Shown in pieces: positions 37,801-44,658 of a stretch of DNA of 44,915 nucleotides. Position 1 is the stretch's first letter, and the number at the start of each line of letters is the position of its first letter. Origin of the DNA: a virus; IMG/VR virus record IMGVR_UViG_3300033142_001338, positions 1 to 44,915 of that record. The stretch is one strand, 5' to 3'. The translations under genes were made by a program, and so were the position numbers. The notes beneath the pieces were generated by a model that saw only the letters and a list, made by a program, of their open reading frames with translations, had not been told where the DNA came from and did not search any database.

Positions 37801-37900
37801 AATCTTGGAAGCCTGTTTCCAGATACTATTTAATATACTGGTTCTCTTGTTCATGTTTTTTATTGCTAGTTTAATAAAAAGTTTATTAATACTGGTATAA
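37793..37900 (+). CDS. Very small membrane peptide
   Basis: 35 codons (MSEILEACFQILFNILVLLF...) forming one membrane span, starting inside the end of phoH (ATGAGTGA). It covers most of the phoH-37957 gap. Coding is likely from composition and overlap; function unknown. Confidence 0.45.
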   Translation: MSEILEACFQILFNILVLLFMFFIASLIKSLLILV

Positions 37901-37956
37901 AAGGAAAAGGAATGTAACAGCTAAAGTAATCGTGTTAGGATTGCCTAGAGGAAATA

Positions 37957-38691
37957 ATGCATCCATATCAAAAAGGTTATAGTGTTTTACCACAGCTGGA
38001 GAAGCTGGATCAGTCTCCATTTGTTCGTGATGAAAATTACGAGCATTATATAGCAGAAAAGAAAAAGGCTTGTGAGAATCAACAGGTCTATCTATCAAAC
38101 AATACTTTTCTTTTAAGTCGTGTTTTAACTCGCCTTCAAGATATTGTAAAAGAACATGCGGACTGGGTAAAAAAGCCTTATACCTTTTCCAATATAGCAA
38201 TGCAATTGCAGGAAGATATTGCTGTACATTCGGCATTTAATGGTAGGGATTGCCTTGAGGCTACTCATATCTGTTTCCCTTCTAGTTGGAGACCAGAAGA
38301 AAAAATAGGTAAACCTCTTAGTGAGATACATGCTTCGATCCCTGGAATCAATTTAGACAATAGTTACAAAGTAGCGGAGCTTGCCAGTAAACAAGGGCCA
38401 TTTCAAAGATTTGTCTGGTCGCCGATTTTTGAAGATAAGATTAATTTCCATCCAGATCTGCCAAAAGCCGAATTTAATCCAAAGAAACCTTTTATAAAAG
38501 TTAAGGTAGAAAAACAAATAACTTATCCCCTACCCGAATTAGGGTGTTTTTTGTTTATTTTACGGCAATATATAGTCGACCCCATTCTTCCAGATTTATA
38601 CAAGTCCTGTATGGGAATGACTGACGAGCAAAAGAAATACAAAGGCATTAAGGACAATTTTTTAGAATATTTAGGAAAGCTGTATGCGTAA
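37957..38691 (+). CDS. DUF3445 / haem-dependent oxidative N-demethylase-like protein
   Basis: 244 residues. The block HICFPSSWRPEEKIGKPLSE followed by IHASIPG at about 107-133 is the DUF3445 signature (FPSxWxxxEKxGxPLxxIHxPVPG). Further on, QRFVWSPIF and a LRQYIV helix also fit. The family includes haem-dependent oxidative N-demethylases; ligands are usually His residues near these motifs. If active it would be an oxidative enzyme, unexpected in a phage. It could act on methylamine-like compounds or a modified base or protein. It overlaps the HNH gene by 8 bp. Confidence 0.72.
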   Translation: MHPYQKGYSVLPQLEKLDQSPFVRDENYEHYIAEKKKACENQQVYLSNNTFLLSRVLTRLQDIVKEHADWVKKPYTFSNIAMQLQEDIAVHSAFNGRDCLEATHICFPSSWRPEEKIGKPLSEIHASIPGINLDNSYKVAELASKQGPFQRFVWSPIFEDKINFHPDLPKAEFNPKKPFIKVKVEKQITYPLPELGCFLFILRQYIVDPILPDLYKSCMGMTDEQKKYKGIKDNFLEYLGKLYA

Positions 38692-39250
38692 GCATCGACG
38701 ATGTTTGGTGTTAAATGCGGACTATTCTGCTATAGGAATTATTTCTTGGCAAGATGCTATGATTCTGCATTACAAAAATAGCATAAGTGTGGTAGAATAT
38801 TATAAAGAAGATTATATACTTCTGGCTGACGGAAGCCACCATCCAGTTCCCGCCGTAGTAACACTGAAAAAATACGTTCCTTCAGCTAAAAAGAATGTGG
38901 CATTCTCAAAAAAGAATGTTTTTATTAGAGACAGGTTGACATGTCAGTATTGTGGTGTTAAATTTAATATAGAAGAATTGACATTCGATCACGTTATACC
39001 TAAATGTAAATGGAGATATAAAGGTTCTCCAACAAAATGGGAAAATATTGTTACATCTTGCTACCCATGTAATCATAAAAAAGCAGATAAACCTTTGAGT
39101 GATACGGATTTGGTCCTACTTAAACAACCAGTAAAACCAAACCCAAGAAGTTACGTACTAGGACTTGCACCTTGGCAAATGTTACAGGCAGAATGGTTGC
39201 CTTATATTCCTAAGCATTATAAATTGATGATGGGCGTTAGAAATGATTAA
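38684..39250 (+). CDS. HNH endonuclease
   Basis: 188 residues. The N-terminal part (RRCLVLNADYSAIGIISWQD) and the HNH core (RDRLTCQYCGVKF...LTFDHVIPKC...NIVTSCYPCNHKKAD, about 86-135) match a common bacterial/phage HNH family. Two CxxC pairs bind structural zinc, and DH plus N/H are the ββα-metal catalytic residues. It may be a free-standing homing nuclease or a host-DNA nicking enzyme. It is embedded with overlaps on both sides (38684-38691, 39243-39250), arguing for a settled operon member. Confidence 0.88.
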   Translation: MRKHRRCLVLNADYSAIGIISWQDAMILHYKNSISVVEYYKEDYILLADGSHHPVPAVVTLKKYVPSAKKNVAFSKKNVFIRDRLTCQYCGVKFNIEELTFDHVIPKCKWRYKGSPTKWENIVTSCYPCNHKKADKPLSDTDLVLLKQPVKPNPRSYVLGLAPWQMLQAEWLPYIPKHYKLMMGVRND

Positions 39251-39443
39251 TAGAAAAGTGTGTCAATCTCCTATAACTTGTCACGATTGTGGATTATTAG
39301 AAGACGAATATATTGAATATTTTGATGGCAATGGATGGTGCTGTTTTTGTGCGTATACGAATGGTCATATAGAAAAAGAAGATTTTTGGGACGATCAAGC
39401 TCAAAATAAAGAATTACATAATTACTTCCGCAAACAAAAGTGA
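39243..39443 (+). CDS. Small zinc-ribbon protein ending inside pseudoknot copy 7
   Basis: 66 residues with CHDCG (14-18) and CCFC (32-35), a probable zinc ribbon, followed by an acidic tail (WDDQAQNKEL). The last codons (YFRKQK, TGA) are made from the 5' arm of pseudoknot copy 7, so ribosomes translating this gene would unfold that RNA. It overlaps the HNH gene by 8 bp. Confidence 0.65.
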   Translation: MINRKVCQSPITCHDCGLLEDEYIEYFDGNGWCCFCAYTNGHIEKEDFWDDQAQNKELHNYFRKQK

Positions 39444-39496
39444 GTTTTTGGCGGTTCTCAACTGATGCGGATGTAACTCCAAAACCGTCATTTTTT
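39425..39496 (+). ncRNA. Pseudoknot leader element, copy 7
   Basis: Outer stem TTCCGC/GCGGA (39427-39431 with 39467-39471) replaces the CCAT/ATGG of other copies on both strands. Inner stem AGTGAG (39439-39444) with CTCAACT (39457-39463). Loop GGCGGTT (39450-39456) with AACCGTC (39483-39489), one G-U, then ATTTTTT. Its 5' half is coding sequence of the zinc-ribbon gene; the FmdB-like gene follows. Confidence 0.82.
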
Positions 39497-39520
39497 ACCC
39501 TTATTTTTAACTTAAAAAAC

Positions 39521-39530
39521 GGTGTATAAT
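39521..39530 (+). promoter_or_regulatory. GGTGTATAAT motif next to FmdB-like start
   Basis: GGTG joined to TATAAT (39525-39530), ending 3 bases before the ATG at 39534. A start site 6-8 bases on would fall inside or after the ATG, so this copy either gives a leaderless message or serves later genes. Confidence 0.4.
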
Positions 39531-39533
39531 CAA

Positions 39534-39863
39534 ATGCCAACCTATGAATACTTGTGTGATCCAGAAGACGGTGGCTGTGGAGAAGTCTTCAGCATTACCT
39601 GTTTAATTTCAGAGAAATCTGAAAAAGAACCAAAGTCGTGCCCACATTGTAAGAAGAAAAAAACTTTTTACCAACTATTTGGTTATGGAGCTTTCCATAT
39701 GCCGAATACCTTGGGGTCTTGGGCTGATAAACAGGCATCTAGTATGAGCGAAGATGAAAAAGCAGAAATTCATTCTAAGCATTACGAGTATCGGCAAAGC
39801 GATGGTAAACCATCCTGGGTTCAAGTAGGAGATAGAATCGTACATAGAAGTGAATTAGAATAA
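39534..39863 (+). CDS. FmdB-type zinc-ribbon protein
   Basis: 109 residues beginning MPTYEYLC, the exact opening of FmdB/CxxC_CxxC_SSSS zinc-ribbon proteins, with CGEVF and a second Cys pair CPHC. The remaining part (MPNTLGSWADKQASSMSEDE) is typical of phage versions. I do not know a proven function; regulatory roles have been suggested. No ribosome-binding site precedes the ATG, and a -10-like box abuts it, so translation may be leaderless or coupled to the upstream RNA element. Confidence 0.75.
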   Translation: MPTYEYLCDPEDGGCGEVFSITCLISEKSEKEPKSCPHCKKKKTFYQLFGYGAFHMPNTLGSWADKQASSMSEDEKAEIHSKHYEYRQSDGKPSWVQVGDRIVHRSELE

Positions 39864-39877
39864 GGAAAATTATTCAA

Positions 39878-40099
39878 ATGGTACATGTAAGTAAAAGTCC
39901 TATTGAGGACACAAAAATTAATGAAAATGCGCCTCATCAGGCAATAATTACAGTGACTTGTAATATACATGAAAAAGAAATTTCTGGAAAAGTCGTACAT
40001 TTTCCTGTTGAAAGTTCCAGTAAAATGTTTACTTTTATTGGGAATAATTTTGAAGAAGCCAAAAAACAAGCACAAGATTTTTTAGATAGGATTTATTAA
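39878..40099 (+). CDS. Small hypothetical protein
   Basis: 73 residues with a strand-rich middle (QAIITVTCNIHEKEISGKVV) and a C-terminal helix (NFEEAKKQAQDFLDRIY). Its TAA overlaps the next ATG by one base (TAATG). Compact alpha/beta, no motif recognised. Confidence 0.65.
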   Translation: MVHVSKSPIEDTKINENAPHQAIITVTCNIHEKEISGKVVHFPVESSSKMFTFIGNNFEEAKKQAQDFLDRIY

Positions 40100-40587
40100 T
40101 GAAAAAACAATTACAAGAAAATCAGTCTGTTAGGGTTAGAGATGTAGATAATGCAATTTTTCATCCTAATAATGTGGTAGAAGAAGAAAATATCGTATCA
40201 GCTGAGAAACACTTGGGAAAAGCTCCTAATAGAAACGTAACGGTTTACACTGTTTTTGGTAAACATGATTATCTCGACGGTCATGATTTCCCTATTTTGG
40301 GCGATGAGTCTGATGATGTTTTAGCAGAAGATCGAGATTTGGCATTTGCCAAAGAAGTAAGTGTCGATGGTAGAAATTCTCATTACTATATTCGGCGAGC
40401 TTCAAACGGCAGATTGTTCAATCCTAATGGCATGGATGAAGGACGCCACAATAAATTCCTACATCACTCAGGAAAAAGAGAGTTTGAATATCATGAAGTG
40501 AATCAACGGGTATTTAATTTTTACAAGGATTTTCTAAAATCAAAGAATCCAGCGCATCTACGTAACGCTGAAAGAGAGGCTTTTTAA
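40099..40587 (+). CDS. Hypothetical protein
   Basis: 162 residues. Charged, with a YYIRRASNGRLFNPNGMDEG segment and many His/Asp residues (HDYLDGHDFPI, HHSGKREFEYHEVNQ). The end resembles short C-terminal domains in phage virion proteins, but no assignment is safe. It starts at the previous stop and ends 1 bp before the HTH gene. Confidence 0.65.
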   Translation: MKKQLQENQSVRVRDVDNAIFHPNNVVEEENIVSAEKHLGKAPNRNVTVYTVFGKHDYLDGHDFPILGDESDDVLAEDRDLAFAKEVSVDGRNSHYYIRRASNGRLFNPNGMDEGRHNKFLHHSGKREFEYHEVNQRVFNFYKDFLKSKNPAHLRNAEREAF

Positions 40588-40588
40588 A

Positions 40589-41206
40589 ATGGCTAATACA
40601 GGAAGATTAACAAATGTTGAAAAAATGGCAATTCAAGGTGGACTTAGCCGAGGAGATTCTGTAAAAAGTATTGCGGAAGCTATTGATAGATCTCCAAAAA
40701 CTGTTAAAAGATATATAGACGGAGAGCTGAACGAAATTCATGAAACTGTAGTTAACGCTCAAATTGAACGTGCCGAAAGTACTGAAACTCCAACCGATTA
40801 TGCCCCAGTGACAGAATCAGAAGTAGAACCAGTGCCCGAAGAAGAAACCATCAGAACTGAAGATGTCGCAAAGCGAGAGATTGTCGTTGCAACTTTTAAG
40901 CAGCTCCGCAATGCGGGATTAACTGAGCATGATGCTAATAAGATTATCCATTCTGCTCTAGTACATGCAGCTCAGAACGGCGCTGTTTTTAAAACCGAAT
41001 CTAAGCTTTATGCAGCATGTATTAATAGAATGAGCGCTGGTCATTTTATTCAAAAGCAAACTGAAGCTGGCAATGAAGGCGTAGCCATCATGTCACAGGC
41101 AGCGTCTCAGAGAATGGATGAAGCCAAGAAGTCGTATAACACAGAAGGCGTTTCTCGTGCAGCTCGCGGGAATGTTTACAATCCTTCAAGAGACGAGTAT
41201 ATGTAA
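40589..41206 (+). CDS. Helix-turn-helix phage protein
   Basis: 205 residues. Residues 5-47 form a resolvase/HTH_38-like helix-turn-helix (LTNVEKMAIQGGLSRGDSVK then SIAEAIDRSPKTVKRYI). An acidic Pro-rich linker (about 60-85) and an all-helical domain (REIVVATFKQLRNAGLTEHD onward) follow. DNA binding is likely. A transcription regulator or a terminase-small-subunit-like packaging role are both possible; the place just upstream of uvsX/dnaB favours replication or regulation. The TAA overlaps the next ATG. Confidence 0.7.
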   Translation: MANTGRLTNVEKMAIQGGLSRGDSVKSIAEAIDRSPKTVKRYIDGELNEIHETVVNAQIERAESTETPTDYAPVTESEVEPVPEEETIRTEDVAKREIVVATFKQLRNAGLTEHDANKIIHSALVHAAQNGAVFKTESKLYAACINRMSAGHFIQKQTEAGNEGVAIMSQAASQRMDEAKKSYNTEGVSRAARGNVYNPSRDEYM

Positions 41207-41646
41207 TGAATAATCTAAGTCCAGAGTTTTTGGCGATTATAAAACAGTGTGGCTATAAGTTCACCACATGGTGGGCTGAAAGTTCCAGAAAAGATATGAA
41301 CCATGCTTTGGACGCTCAAAATGAATTTGCTAAGATTATTCAACCTATAGTAAAATCTGAGGCTTTAAAAGATTTCACTTATTATTCGGATGATATATTA
41401 TCTTTATTTCCACACTTTATCGAACAAAAAACATTTTCTGCTGCTATCAAACTAACCTATCTTAATGACGGGCGACTAGATGTAGTAGAAGAGATGATTT
41501 CAGAATTGATAGAGCAAATAAAGATTAGTCTTGATGATTGTGATACATTAGGGTACTCAGATTTTATTATAGTTCCAAATAAAACGGCTTTTTATCGTAA
41601 CGAGATGGAACTATTGGTACATATTTTATTGGTTCAGAATGCCTAA
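41206..41646 (+). CDS. Hypothetical protein
   Basis: 146 residues, mostly helical and acidic (DVVEEMISELIEQIKISLDD), with a Trp-rich start (FTTWWAESSRKD). No motif recognised. It overlaps genes on both sides (1 and 8 bp), so it belongs to the HTH-uvsX operon. Confidence 0.65.
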   Translation: MNNLSPEFLAIIKQCGYKFTTWWAESSRKDMNHALDAQNEFAKIIQPIVKSEALKDFTYYSDDILSLFPHFIEQKTFSAAIKLTYLNDGRLDVVEEMISELIEQIKISLDDCDTLGYSDFIIVPNKTAFYRNEMELLVHILLVQNA

Positions 41647-42124
41647 AGAAAGAAGCGAAAAATCTAAATATCCGTCAAGATATTCTCCTGGTGGATGGGT
41701 TACTCCTGCTCAATACATCATTGAGTTAGTTTGTGAACAAAATGCGAGGTTTCATAATAAAGACCTCCCTATGAAATTCTGGAATCTAGATGAATGGGCC
41801 AGCTTTTTTAAAGCTCAATTAAGAGCAACCCACAGACTTTTAAAGAAATATGACGAAAAGGTCATCATAAAAGTTATTAAGCAGAAGAAAATAAGAACAT
41901 TGATTCCTAAGTGGATTATTAAAGTTCTTGATCAGGAACAAAAAGAATACGACGCTAAAGTTGCGTTAGCAGAAAAGGAAAAGAAAGAGCGACAACCTGT
42001 TAAAGAGCGTATAATAGAAGTACCCAAGCGAAGAACAGCTCGTCTTGGTGGTTCTGCTCTTGATAAACTTTTGGCTCTTGACATTGAGGAAAAAGAAAAT
42101 GGCGAAGACAAAGAAGAAGACTGA
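41639..42124 (+). CDS. Hypothetical protein upstream of uvsX
   Basis: 161 residues: N-terminal GGWVTPAQYIIELVCEQNA, helical middle, and a long Lys/Glu-rich helix (about 100-130) ending in an acidic tail (EEKENGEDKEED). Mixed-charge helices and its place inside the recombination block suggest a nucleic-acid or recombinase partner, but the sequence does not prove it. It overlaps uvsX by 26 bp. Confidence 0.65.
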   Translation: MPKERSEKSKYPSRYSPGGWVTPAQYIIELVCEQNARFHNKDLPMKFWNLDEWASFFKAQLRATHRLLKKYDEKVIIKVIKQKKIRTLIPKWIIKVLDQEQKEYDAKVALAEKEKKERQPVKERIIEVPKRRTARLGGSALDKLLALDIEEKENGEDKEED

Positions 42125-43163
42125 AAGTATTAGCTCGTTAGACGAGAAATTTGCACAACAGTTTGGTGATGGTGTTATCGTAACTGGCAATTATATCGTC
42201 AATGAGCCTCAAGTTGTTGTTCCAATCAGTCCTATGATTGATGCGATGTTGGGAGGAGGAATCCCCTTTGGTTCCTTTGTTATCCCAACTGGTGCTCCTA
42301 AAGTTGGTAAAACAAGCATGGCCCTTCAAATGGCCGCCAATGCTCTAGATATCCCTACTACATGGGATAATCCCAGAAGACTTCATTTCTTTAATATTGA
42401 AGGAAGACTTAATAAGCGGGATCTGCTTGGTATCCACAATATGAAAAAGCACCTTGAAGATGGAAGAGTTCAAATCTATACCTCAAGTCCAGGTAAGATT
42501 CTGACGGCAGAAAATTACTTAGAAATGGGTGAAGCTTATATTAACGAAGAGCCTGGATCAATTTTTATCTTTGATTCTTTTTCTCAGCTTTGTAGTAAAA
42601 AGGGAAGAGAAAAGGATTGGGATGATAAAGAGTACAGAGATAATGTTCCTAAGTTTTTATCTCTTTTTTGCAAAAGAATTTCAAACGTAATACCGATTAA
42701 TAAATCTATAGTCGTTGGAATTACTCACCAGATTGCAAACACTGGATTTGGATTTTCTTCCTGGGCTGAGGCTTCTGGAAACAAGGTCCAATATCAAGTG
42801 GACGTTAAACTAAAGGCTTGGTCTGAAGACTGGAAAGAAGGATCTGATGGCAATCAAGTTAAGGTTGGTAAAAAGGTTAATTGGGAATGTTTCTGTGCTC
42901 CATTGCTAAATGGTCCTTGTGAAACAACCTGCCAGTCAATGTTTAGGTTTGGGTATGGTCTTGACGCAGCAATGGAATTAATTGATGTTGCTTTAGACCT
43001 TGGTATTATTTCAAAGGGTGGAGCATGGTTTACTCTTCCAAATGGAGAGAAACTTCAAGGAAAAGATAAAGTTAGAAACTATTTTATCGAAAACCCTGAG
43101 CTTATGGATGAAATTAACACTAAATTCAGAGACATGATGGGTCTATCAGATGCAAGTGTATGA
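42099..43163 (+). CDS. uvsX: UvsX/RecA-like recombinase
   Basis: 354 residues from the ATG at 42099 (GAGGA 8 bases upstream). RecA fold: IDAMLGGGIPFGSFVIPTG, Walker A GAPKVGKTS at 65-73, Walker B-type IFIFDSFSQL, and a VGITHQIANTGFGFSSWAEA segment as the loop 1/sensor region. The GAPKVGKT Walker A differs from GPESSGKT of bacterial RecA and resembles phage UvsX forms. It drives strand exchange in recombination-dependent replication, working with SSB and the downstream helicase. It overlaps genes on both sides. Confidence 0.9.
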   Translation: MAKTKKKTESISSLDEKFAQQFGDGVIVTGNYIVNEPQVVVPISPMIDAMLGGGIPFGSFVIPTGAPKVGKTSMALQMAANALDIPTTWDNPRRLHFFNIEGRLNKRDLLGIHNMKKHLEDGRVQIYTSSPGKILTAENYLEMGEAYINEEPGSIFIFDSFSQLCSKKGREKDWDDKEYRDNVPKFLSLFCKRISNVIPINKSIVVGITHQIANTGFGFSSWAEASGNKVQYQVDVKLKAWSEDWKEGSDGNQVKVGKKVNWECFCAPLLNGPCETTCQSMFRFGYGLDAAMELIDVALDLGIISKGGAWFTLPNGEKLQGKDKVRNYFIENPELMDEINTKFRDMMGLSDASV

Positions 43164-43545
43164 TTTAGATGGTTATGAATCAAAGTGGAATATGGGGGGT
43201 AAAGAAGTTCATGCCGATACTCGCCCACGTTCCTCTCTTCATAAGGCTGCTAGAGAAGTTTTAAGATCTAGATTTCCAACATTGCAAATGCTTGAAGAAG
43301 TAAGGGTAAAAGTTCGTAAAGGTAAAACTTTATATATTGACTTTTACTTCCCTTTGCGTAAACTAGCTGTAGAGGTTCACGGTCAACAACATTACTCTTT
43401 CAACTCAATGTTTCATAATACCACACAGGATTTTATGAGGCAGTGTAAGAATGACAGAGATAAGGCTGAGTGGTGTGAGATCAATGGAATCGAATTGATT
43501 GTTTTCAAGTACGATGAAGAAGAAGATTGGACGGATCAGATATGA
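43150..43545 (+). CDS. Vsr/DUF559-like endonuclease (PD-(D/E)xK)
   Basis: 131 residues. KTLYIDFYFPLRKLAVEVHG at 59-78 carries D64 and E75 of a PD-(D/E)xK site, followed by QQHY, a D/K-rich helix (CKNDRDKAEWCEINGIELI) and a final strand FKYDEEEDW. This is the DUF559/Vsr very-short-patch-repair fold, a nicking endonuclease. In T4-like phages comparable proteins process recombination or replication intermediates, and its place between uvsX and dnaB fits. It overlaps uvsX by 14 bp and the next gene by 4 bp (ATGA). Confidence 0.8.
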   Translation: MQVYDLDGYESKWNMGGKEVHADTRPRSSLHKAAREVLRSRFPTLQMLEEVRVKVRKGKTLYIDFYFPLRKLAVEVHGQQHYSFNSMFHNTTQDFMRQCKNDRDKAEWCEINGIELIVFKYDEEEDWTDQI

Positions 43546-44039
43546 GCGTATTTAAGCAAAAATTGGCCGACAGAAATAAATTATTAGATGAATATGAAAA
43601 TAAGATTGGTTTACCAGTTAATGTTCCTCCAGGCGACGAGAATGAGCTTCAGGAATACCTGTCGATGGATCGTCAAACTGTAGAAGCAATGAGCCCAGAT
43701 CGGGCTATAGCTATCTCTGTTAGACTTTCTCAGTATTCATTTTATCTACAGAGATGTCTCAATAGAGATAAAGCCATTAAAACATGGGCAGATTCGGAAT
43801 TGAATTCGATTATTGCCACGCATTTTAATGATTATGATAAATATACAAAGTATGAGATGAGAGCCTCTTTAATTTGTAAAGAAAACTCAGCAGCTAAAGA
43901 GCTTCAATCTATTATGATTTATGCTAGTCAGAGAATCGAGAGATTGAATGATCTGTCTGGCGGAATCAAGAATTTATCTTATGTAATTTCTTTAGTATTT
44001 AAAAATAAAATAGGTGATTCAAATGAGCGAAGATCGTAA
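43542..44039 (+). CDS. Hypothetical replication-operon protein
   Basis: 165 residues from the ATG at 43542 (ATGA overlap). Helical: YLSMDRQTVEAMSPDRAIAI, then SVRLSQYSFYLQRCLNRDKA and a C-terminal helix pair. No enzyme motif. A helicase loader or recombination mediator (UvsY-like) is suggested only by position between uvsX and dnaB. It overlaps the next gene by 17 bp. Confidence 0.65.
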   Translation: MSVFKQKLADRNKLLDEYENKIGLPVNVPPGDENELQEYLSMDRQTVEAMSPDRAIAISVRLSQYSFYLQRCLNRDKAIKTWADSELNSIIATHFNDYDKYTKYEMRASLICKENSAAKELQSIMIYASQRIERLNDLSGGIKNLSYVISLVFKNKIGDSNERRS

Positions 44040-44658
44040 TATTATTAGCCAATTGCAATCGCTTTCTCCAGAAGAACTGGCTAAACTTGGCGATATCATC
44101 AACAGTATCACCAATGATCAAGATGAAAGCGAAGTCGAAGTACCAACAGAAAGAGATACAAGTCGAAAAGAAAACATAAATTCAGTTGACAATAGCTCTG
44201 AAGAGGTTATAATTGACCATGGTCCTGGTCGTTCTCAACCTAGACAAAGAATTGTTATGCCTGACGAAGTTGAGCAACAAACAGAAGCACGTTCTAGAGG
44301 AAGAGGCAGAACTGCTCCTCGGCGTAATGCTAATGTTGAAACAACTCCCAAGCAAGGTAGAGGAAGAAGATTGGCAAGAACAGAGTCTGTTAGGCTTGAT
44401 GGAAACAACAAGTTTGATAAAATGAGAGAACGTAATTCTCATAAGGCAGACTCAAAGATTGATCAGGCACTTTGGAGAGGCCGAGAAGTTTCAGAAAGAC
44501 CAGAAGAATTTAAGTTTGCGGAAGTTCAATGTGAGTCCTGTCAACTGTATTTTGACGTAAACCCATCTTTGGTTTATGTCGATCCAGACTCAGGAAGAGC
44601 CAAATGGACTTGTAACGATTGCGCTGGAAGAGGAACCCACGGTTCACAGGAGTCATAA
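44023..44658 (+). CDS. Disordered basic protein with C-terminal zinc ribbon
   Basis: 211 residues from the ATG at 44023. An N-terminal helix (IISQLQSLSPEELAKLGDII), a long Arg/Gly-rich disordered region with RGRGRTAPRR and GRGRRLAR (about 90-125), and a C-terminal zinc ribbon CESC...CNDC (about 172-203). RG-rich tracts and a ribbon fit nucleic-acid binding in the replication block. It ends 0 bp before the dnaB-like gene (TAA then ATG). No family recognised. Confidence 0.65.
   Translation: MSEDRNIISQLQSLSPEELAKLGDIINSITNDQDESEVEVPTERDTSRKENINSVDNSSEEVIIDHGPGRSQPRQRIVMPDEVEQQTEARSRGRGRTAPRRNANVETTPKQGRGRRLARTESVRLDGNNKFDKMRERNSHKADSKIDQALWRGREVSERPEEFKFAEVQCESCQLYFDVNPSLVYVDPDSGRAKWTCNDCAGRGTHGSQES

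Noticed and set aside
5408-39496. The seven T-tract elements as ordinary intrinsic terminators
   Set aside because: The CGGTT/AACCG arms are 26-40 nt apart with a second stem between them, and copies 1 and 2 lie right after promoters at the start of transcripts. A simple hairpin-plus-T model does not explain the covarying outer and inner stems.
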